From Euperipatoides rowelli (taxonomy: Eukaryota > Onychophora > Udeonychophora > Euonychophora > Peripatopsidae): a stretch of DNA of 12,654 bases. Below the pieces are notes generated by a model. It was not told the origin of the DNA. It worked only from the letters and a program-made list of their open reading frames with translations, and made no database searches. Shown piece after piece: positions 7,944-12,654 of this stretch. The stretch lies in the NCBI GenBank assembly GCA_003024985.2, contig PXIH01S0007570.1. The stretch is one strand, 5' to 3'. Both the position numbers and the translations under genes were made by a program. Every line of letters starts with the position of its first letter. Positions within the stretch are counted from its first letter, which is position 1.

Positions 7944-8142
7944 CAGCGGTTTCCAATCTTTTTTTTTTCAAGTAACCCTCCAGCTGAAAACTATTTTCAT
8001 GAGAATCCAAAAACACATTTCTCTACAAACATGTTCATAATGTAATGTAATAGTGTATCCAGTAGAAAACTAATTTATTTTTAGTTTTAACTTACGAGTA
8101 GCCAATATTAAACATTTCGTTATTGAATTTTGATCTAACATA

Positions 8143-8224
8143 CACAGAGTTTCCGAAAATTACCTTTATGATAATGATTTAAAATAACTCATGAATGAAA
8201 GTTATATCCACAAATGTTTGCTAC
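8143..8224 (+). repeat. mariner-type left terminal inverted repeat
   Basis: 8145-8182 pairs with 8944-8981 at 34 of 38 positions, and the inner 25 bases (8158-8182 with 8944-8968) are identical. Weaker matching continues inward through tatccacaaa and tttgctac, ending at 8224. Confidence 0.8.
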
Positions 8225-8398
8225 CGTGGTGGGGTCGGTACGTGGCCGTTACGGATCTGTTCCTTCGAAATCCACCCTATCGAAGGTTTGGACGGCTTCC
8301 CAGGAGCTGGCATCATGAGGGGGCCGGGAAGCCTTTTCGGTAGGTGGACTGACCAACATGTCGGCCACCCGGTACATCATACACGGCACATATCAACT
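8225..8398. other. GC- and CpG-rich patch of unknown origin inside the mariner element
   Basis: The 180 bases at 8221-8400 contain 103 G/C (57%) and 13 CpG, in a window that is otherwise strongly AT-rich and CpG-poor. The patch begins where the left terminal repeat ends and stops where the transposase remnant begins. It is open in one plus-strand frame (within the 104-codon frame 8195-8509) and partly open on the minus strand. I recognise no protein in any frame. A short RGG-xxx-WP-x-R spacing (from 8225) recalls a transposase motif but the similarity does not continue. It may be captured foreign sequence or the element's original 5' region. Confidence 0.6.
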
Positions 8399-8429
8399 CA
8401 AAAATTTTTTTTTGGTTGTTGTTGTTCTT

Positions 8430-8859
8430 TAGATGGTGCCAACATTTTTGATGCAAATGGCATCCATACAAGAAAAATCACTCTGTGTGCTGTTGTGGCC
8501 GAAATATAATGTCCAGTAACTGTCCAATGCAAATATTGAACAGCATATGGGAAAGAACACTGAATGTATCTACAATTCATGCATGGATGAATAATTTTAG
8601 GACAGGTGGATTGGGAGAGATGGATCCACACCTTGGTCCCTAAGACCACCTGATAAAAACTCACCTGATTTTTTAATGGGGTTATGTTAAGGACATGGTT
8701 AACCACATCACTTGTACCAAACCTTAATATCTTTCGACTCGAATAACAGATGCCATAGGTACAATTATGAATGATATGTTGTCCAACACATGAAATGAAA
8801 TTGAGTTTCACCTTGATGTGCTGTGTGCAACAAAAGGGTCACATGTAGAGATCGACTAA
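8430..8859 (+). pseudogene. mariner-family transposase, C-terminal half, decayed
   Basis: A DDE-type transposase cuts and rejoins DNA at the element's own terminal repeats. Here only fragments remain. HTRKITLCAVVAE (from about 8464) resembles the KVTLWCAV strand of the catalytic core. DE..F..DRWIGRDGSTPW and RPPDKNSPDF (8601-8672) match the family's RWIGRGGPxxWPPRSPDLTPLDF, keeping the third catalytic aspartate (GAT at 8652-8654). After a frame change near 8675, WGYVKDMV (from 8677), ITDAIGTI and FHLDVLCATKGSHVEID run to a stop at 8857-8859, matching the usual WGYVKD...RLDVLRATxGAHxE C-terminus. In-frame stops occur before and between these blocks. The N-terminal helix-turn-helix region and a convincing second catalytic aspartate are not found. 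The stop lies 40 bases before the right terminal repeat, the compact layout typical of the family. The minus-strand frames over this region (8398-8811, 8765-9040) are shadows. Confidence 0.8.
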
Positions 8860-8899
8860 TAACATGTAAAAAAAACATTTTTGTGTTGATAAACAAATT

Positions 8900-8981
8900 G
8901 TAGCAAATGGTTTGTGGATAGGAATTTTGGATCATAAATTGTGTTAAATCATTATCATAAAGGTAATTCTCAGACACCCTG
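8900..8981 (-). repeat. mariner-type right terminal inverted repeat
   Basis: On the complement it starts CAGGGTGTCTGAGAATTACC and reads inward to tatccacaaa-ccatttgctac, mirroring the left arm. The inner 25-base block is identical between arms. Confidence 0.8.
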
Positions 8982-9286
8982 TACATTTTATTAAACATCG
9001 CTGAAATGCAAACAGTGCAAATAATTACAGTACAACTCACCAGTCACCTTAAATTTTAAGAAGGGTGTAAATAAATATGCACAACTATTCAAAATAAAAA
9101 ACTTAAGTGAAAAACAGCTTTACCAAAACATTTACATTTTTTTCTTTGAAGCACACAATGTGAACTTTCTTTCAATTTTTTGGGTCTGAAGTACCACTTC
9201 TGACCATGTTGCAGGCCCCCAGGGTACACATACTCATTGGGGTGCACATGCTCCAGGGGTACACATACCACTGGTTGAGAACCATG

Positions 9287-9294
9287 ATCTAAGG
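9287..9294 (+). repeat. hAT-type 8-bp target duplication, right copy
   Basis: ATCTAAGG follows the right terminus of the hAT-like element and matches ATCTTAGG at 7936-7943 in seven of eight positions. Confidence 0.55.
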
Positions 9295-9610
9295 TACCGA
9301 TAGGCCTTAAAAAATGGTGTATATATGTATATATTTGTGGAATAAGTTTCCAAACTGTACAAACATCTTCAACATATCCATTTTCAGGGTTTGAGGCATT
9401 GTAATTAGATATGAAACAAATATTAAAATACTCAATACCTAATATTTGGCCATGAATAAAGGGCCGATACTGGATATTCAGTGTCAAATAACTCTTCAAT
9501 TGACAACCTTTAAAGACGATCAATTTAAAACAATGCCTTATGTAGGCAGTAAAACCTTTTTTTTTTTTTTTTTGCCATTTTGCTTTTTAACATTACTTGA
9601 GACTAGTAAA
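9295..9610. other. Non-coding DNA with TA-rich and poly-T tracts
   Basis: This holds a short (TA)-rich run (about 9319-9334) and a poly-T run of 18 or so near 9558-9574. The 70-codon plus-strand frame at 9446-9658 reads through the poly-T run and is not credible as a gene. Confidence 0.5.
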
Positions 9611-9615
9611 ACACA

Positions 9616-9698
9616 TCAAATGAAATCAATAAATCTATTGTATTTAATCAATAAATAATATTTATGAATTTATAATATTTTGTATTGATTTCATTTGA
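9616..9698. repeat. Inverted repeat, perfect 16-bp arms, 51-nt spacer
   Basis: TCAAATGAAATCAATA (9616-9631) is the exact reverse complement of TATTGATTTCATTTGA (9683-9698). The spacer contains its own near-palindrome (ataaataatatttat). ACA flanks both sides (9613-9615 and 9699-9701), possibly a 3-bp target duplication, though so short a match may be chance. It could be a tiny foldback element. Confidence 0.65.
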
Positions 9699-9834
9699 AC
9701 AAATTTTGCAGTCATAAATCTGTTTCGCATTTTTCTTTAAATCCCATAAATAATAATAATGACAAGTTTTATTTGACAATTTACATAATTATAAAGTTTG
9801 AATTAAAATTTTAGCTTTATTTTATTAAAAAATA

Positions 9835-9869
9835 TAATAATAATAATGATAATAATAATAATAATAATT
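9835..9869. repeat. (AAT)n microsatellite
   Basis: About 35 bases of TAA/AAT repeat, interrupted once by a G (aatgat). Confidence 0.9.
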
Positions 9870-12382
9870 GTCGATGTTTTATTTAAATGTTATCTTAACG
9901 TTATTTCGCAGTAATCAAATTATTTTTTCAAATAATTTTGCTTATCATGCAGAACATGTGACAGAAAAGCTGATCTAAATTTGCATTTAACAGGAAAGGG
10001 TTAAATAATTAATAATAGGCTACTTTTTCTGAAATTTTCAACTACTATCTACAATCTACGATAGATTATATTGTAGTTCAGTGAAAAGCAATTCTCTCAA
10101 ACTGAATAAATGTTATAGAAGATTTACAAAGTTAATTCTACGTGTCTATACCCCAGATTATTCTACGGTACCAGATATAATTCAGTCGGATTGTTCTCAC
10201 CTGCATATAGATTAATCATATGTGACTTAATTTTTATATATAAACAACTAATATTAAATTATAACATGGCTGGTTTTTATAAGGTGATTTCCAGAGACCA
10301 TCGAATAAATTTATGAGTTATATATCGCAGAACCCCAAAAAAGTTGTAATTTGATAGTGTATAGAAATAGTGTAGCGGATATTGTCAGTTCTGGACCATT
10401 AGGAATTTTTAAACGTTGTTAGAAAGTTATCTGTGTATTCTTAAATGCTGCTAATTTATAAGATTTTCTGAGCATATTTATTGTATATACGAGCTACTGT
10501 ATTTATGTAATTGCCTAATCACAATACTTTAAGATTGTACAATACTAATTTAATCTGACTGATTGTGTAACTGGTAAATAAATAACAGTATTTGAACAAG
10601 TTACAGTTCCTGTTACTTCTTCATACTACTGCAATATATTGGCATTCTAATTGCTAACTTCTTATTATATTATTGTTAAAATTTGTATTTTGAATGAAAA
10701 AAATAATACTTCTTTTCTTTAAGTACCATAAAATTATTGGGAAAGTGGTAAAAAAATCATTTTTTTTACTTTGTTCTCTAATAAGACAACATCTTGTATC
10801 TATTGACACTCTCAGGTATTAAAAATCATTTTTGCATATTAAGTTACAGGATGTTATTGTGATAACAAAAAATGTAGGTGTTGAAGATAAATGTTGTCTA
10901 TAACCTAAGGGTTGAAAATAGTCCATAAATTTATTATAGGTTGAAATATTTTTTAAATTATATGACAATGAAAAAAAAATCATTGAAATTTAAATTTCCG
11001 CAATGTAGAAAATTTTTGTTTCTAGATTTCAAATGTCTCAAATATTTAAATCAAGATAATAATTTTATACTAGAATAGTTTTCTGTAGTTCTCTTCTTAA
11101 GTATCTTATAATAGAAAATCAAATATTTTTCAACTACATATTTGTTTAAAGAACATGATGCATTTTGATTATGCAATGAATTTTATAGGCTTCTTTTAAA
11201 GTGATTTATTCTGTTTACTGCATCTCATTCATAATTATAAATTATCTGACACAAACTGTTATTGATGTTTTTTTTTAAAAAAATAATCTTTCACAAAAGA
11301 ATAATAAAGATATACTGTATCTATGTAAGGTTTGCTACTCCTCAATCACTCATCCTAGCACAATGATGTTTGATTTATTTGAAAGTCCTGCTAAAGCAGG
11401 TTCAACAGGCTATTTTGAGCTCCCCATGATCTTCCCTGCCCTAGGAATGAATTTAAAGAAAAATTAGGTTAAAAGAAGCTATAAAGTTTGTTGTCAAGCT
11501 GTATATCAAACTTTGGAGCTCCAATTACTCCAGAAACAGCCTGATATACAATTTTAAACTTATTGTTAGCCACAAGGTGGCTTGTTTTGGTAGTAAATTG
11601 TAATATAAATATACAAGTGGATTGAAAAGCTATGTTTTATGGAAATGAACCTGTGATATTGAGAGCAGTCAGTAAGTACGTTAAAATCTATAATGCTTTA
11701 ATTTTAGAGAGGGAACATTTTTTAATAAATTTTTAATTTTTACTGCAAATAGGCAATTTTCTGGTGAAGATTAAGTTTTAAATCTGGAGAGGAACATTTG
11801 ACCTAGATTTTAAATAATCAGACAAGATAAAACATTTGAATCCATATTTAAAGTGGATTGTTTTTAATGTCAGATGAATATGTCTATGTGAATGGGATAA
11901 GTTTAACCTTGAGAGGTAATTTCTATCATTCAGGGGATAAAATTAAGCAACCACATCTTTTTTTTTAAGGGGCGATACCACTCAGAATTTTTTGTTTTTA
12001 TTTTTAATGATAAACAAATGAAAATGTGTATGAATCGTCTCTTTATGTGCAAAGTACAAGCGTGCAATCATATATTTAACATATTAAATATGGAAATTAG
12101 GCTAATTATTATGTTAATATGTATACATTTGCCAGGCTTTTTTTAATAAAATGTATACCATTTATAAATGAACAAATTTCACTGAAAGATTTCATATAGC
12201 CTCTTGAGTGCAATGACACAAATTTTATATAAATTGGTAGGGGTGCAGTTCTACAGATAGGATGAATTGAAATTGCCTGAAATTGAATCGGTATATGCAT
12301 GTGGAATTCTTGTACACATGGCTGTTTTTTATATGTGTACATGTATTGGTGGCCAGTATATTTTCTACTTTTTCATTTTACA
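9870..12382. other. Long AT-rich non-coding stretch, no resolved features
   Basis: About 2.5 kb without a coding frame above 77 codons. That frame (minus strand, 12109-12342) has no recognisable motif. Small foldbacks are present: ctacaat...attgtag near 10050-10077, and gtacacat...atgtgtac near 12312-12340. A gaga(g)ggaacattt motif recurs near 11706 and 11787, and tgtatatca/tgatataca pair near 11500-11550. I see nothing that makes these more than AT-rich background. The aataaataa near 10577 could be a polyadenylation-like tail of an old element, but no element body is evident. Confidence 0.4.
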
Positions 12383-12654
12383 TAGGATTGCCGCATGTTT
12401 CGTGTTAAACTATGGTAGTTGGAGTTAGAGTTTAAGTTAGCCCTAACTCCAACTACCACAGGATAATGGTTTGAATGTAAATAATGTAAATGGTTGCCAG
12501 ATATTTAGCATTAAATTATGGAAGTTAGAGTTATGGTTCAAGTTAGGATAAAGGTTATTATGTAAATAATGTAGATGGTTGCCATGTATTTAGCGCTAAA
12601 CTACTGAAGTTGGACTTAGGGTTTAAGTTAGAATAAAGGTTAAAATGTAAATAA
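12383..12654. repeat. 85-bp tandem repeat, at least 3 units, running off the window end
   Basis: Units start at 12383, 12487 and 12572. Shared order: t(a)ratggttgcc, atatttagc(a/g)(t/c)taaa, (g)aagttggagttagggttaagttag-like purine-rich core, ggataaaggtt, and atgtaaataatg. Units 2 and 3 are about 85 bases; unit 1 is about 104 because of an extra inverted segment. The array continues past the last base given. Confidence 0.8.
12413..12458. repeat. 16-bp perfect hairpin inside tandem unit 1
   Basis: TGGTAGTTGGAGTTAG (12413-12428) is the exact reverse complement of 12443-12458, with a 14-nt loop. The right arm lies in the roughly 20-base stretch that is missing from units 2 and 3. Confidence 0.8.

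Larger units (their letters stand above)
8143..8981 (+). mobile_element. Tc1/mariner-superfamily element, decayed, nested in the hAT-like element
   Basis: Terminal inverted repeats of about 82 bp bound an 839-bp body that contains the C-terminal half of a mariner-type transposase. TA lies at both borders (8141-8142 and 8982-8983), as expected for this superfamily's TA target duplication. The left end carries two extra bases (ca) relative to the right end, so the exact left border is approximate. The element is shorter than the roughly 1.3 kb usual for intact mariner-type elements and lacks a recognisable N-terminal DNA-binding half, so it is internally deleted or rearranged. It could not mobilise itself. 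Confidence 0.8.
7944..9286. mobile_element. hAT-like DNA transposon remnant, interrupted by a mariner element
   Basis: The left end reads CAGCGGTTTCCAATC (7944-7958). The right end, reverse complemented, reads CATGGTTCTCAACC (9273-9286). Both resemble the CAGNGGTTCTCAAMC termini common in hAT elements. An 8-bp near-identical direct repeat flanks them (7936-7943 and 9287-9294), matching the hAT duplication length. Sub-terminal sequence is also related: gtaaccctccagc on the left, gtacccctggagc on the right (complement strand). Without the nested insert at 8143-8981 the element is about 500 bp, which is non-autonomous (MITE) size. No hAT transposase sequence is recognisable. Confidence 0.6.

Noticed and set aside
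8195-8509. 104-codon plus-strand open frame as a protein-coding gene
   Set aside because: It crosses from the terminal repeat through the GC-rich patch into the transposase remnant, and only its last part is in a transposase-like frame. The composition is not that of a known protein.
8398-9040. Minus-strand open frames of 137 and 91 codons
   Set aside because: They lie antisense to a recognisable plus-strand transposase remnant and across its terminal repeat, so they are shadows.
9089-9523. 144-codon minus-strand open frame, the longest in the window
   Set aside because: It starts outside and ends inside the hAT-like element, spans that element's terminus and target duplication, and shows no motif. 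GC-richer repeat sequence explains its length.
11386-11420. Possible tRNA-derived box B (ggttcaacaggc) next to a cctgctaaagcagg hairpin
   Set aside because: There is no box A at proper spacing and no cloverleaf; the match to the GGTTCGANTCC box B is poor.
12383-12654. Telomere-like TTAGGG sequence
   Set aside because: TTAGGG-like hexamers occur only once per 85-bp unit and do not form a hexamer array.

Overview
This window looks like non-coding, repeat-dominated nuclear DNA from an animal, most likely an invertebrate and quite possibly an insect. It is strongly AT-rich, with many homopolymer runs, an AAT microsatellite, minisatellites and eukaryotic transposon remnants (non-LTR retrotransposon, mariner-type, hAT-like, piggyBac-like). 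I find no intact protein-coding gene. The longest open frame is 144 codons, and none looks like a conserved host protein or exon. There is no recognisable tRNA, rRNA or CRISPR array. The stretch could be intergenic or lie inside a long intron; the sequence does not decide. The organism call is inference from repeat style only. Six ambiguous bases mark it as draft assembly.

Layout: 1-210 is a dispersed dimeric repeat cut by the window edge. 785-957 is a 55-bp poly-T/AAGC tandem repeat followed by a C tract. 1186-1342 is a weak inverted-repeat patch. 2190-2565 is a short element bounded by TGTGGAGG/CCTCCACA. 2979-3029 is a perfect 24-bp hairpin. 3581-4347 is a piggyBac-like non-autonomous element in a TTAA site. 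4564-5275 is a diverged tandem repeat with a period of about 210-245 bp. 5562-6016 is an AT-rich minisatellite of about 27-bp units. 6592-7014 is a 5'-truncated LINE copy with a perfect 16-bp target duplication. 7944-9286 is a hAT-like element with a decayed mariner-type element (8143-8981) inserted in it. 9616-9698 is a small inverted repeat. 9835-9869 is an AAT microsatellite. 12383-12654 is an 85-bp tandem repeat that runs off the end.

The genes do not work together in any pathway; what can be read is insertion history. The two coding remnants are the C-terminal end of a LINE reverse-transcriptase ORF and the C-terminal half of a mariner-family transposase, both broken by stops and frameshifts. 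The LINE stops and lost arginines mostly fit CpG to TpG decay. Against that background, a 57% GC, CpG-rich patch at 8225-8398 inside the mariner element stands out. It is the least explained piece of sequence here.
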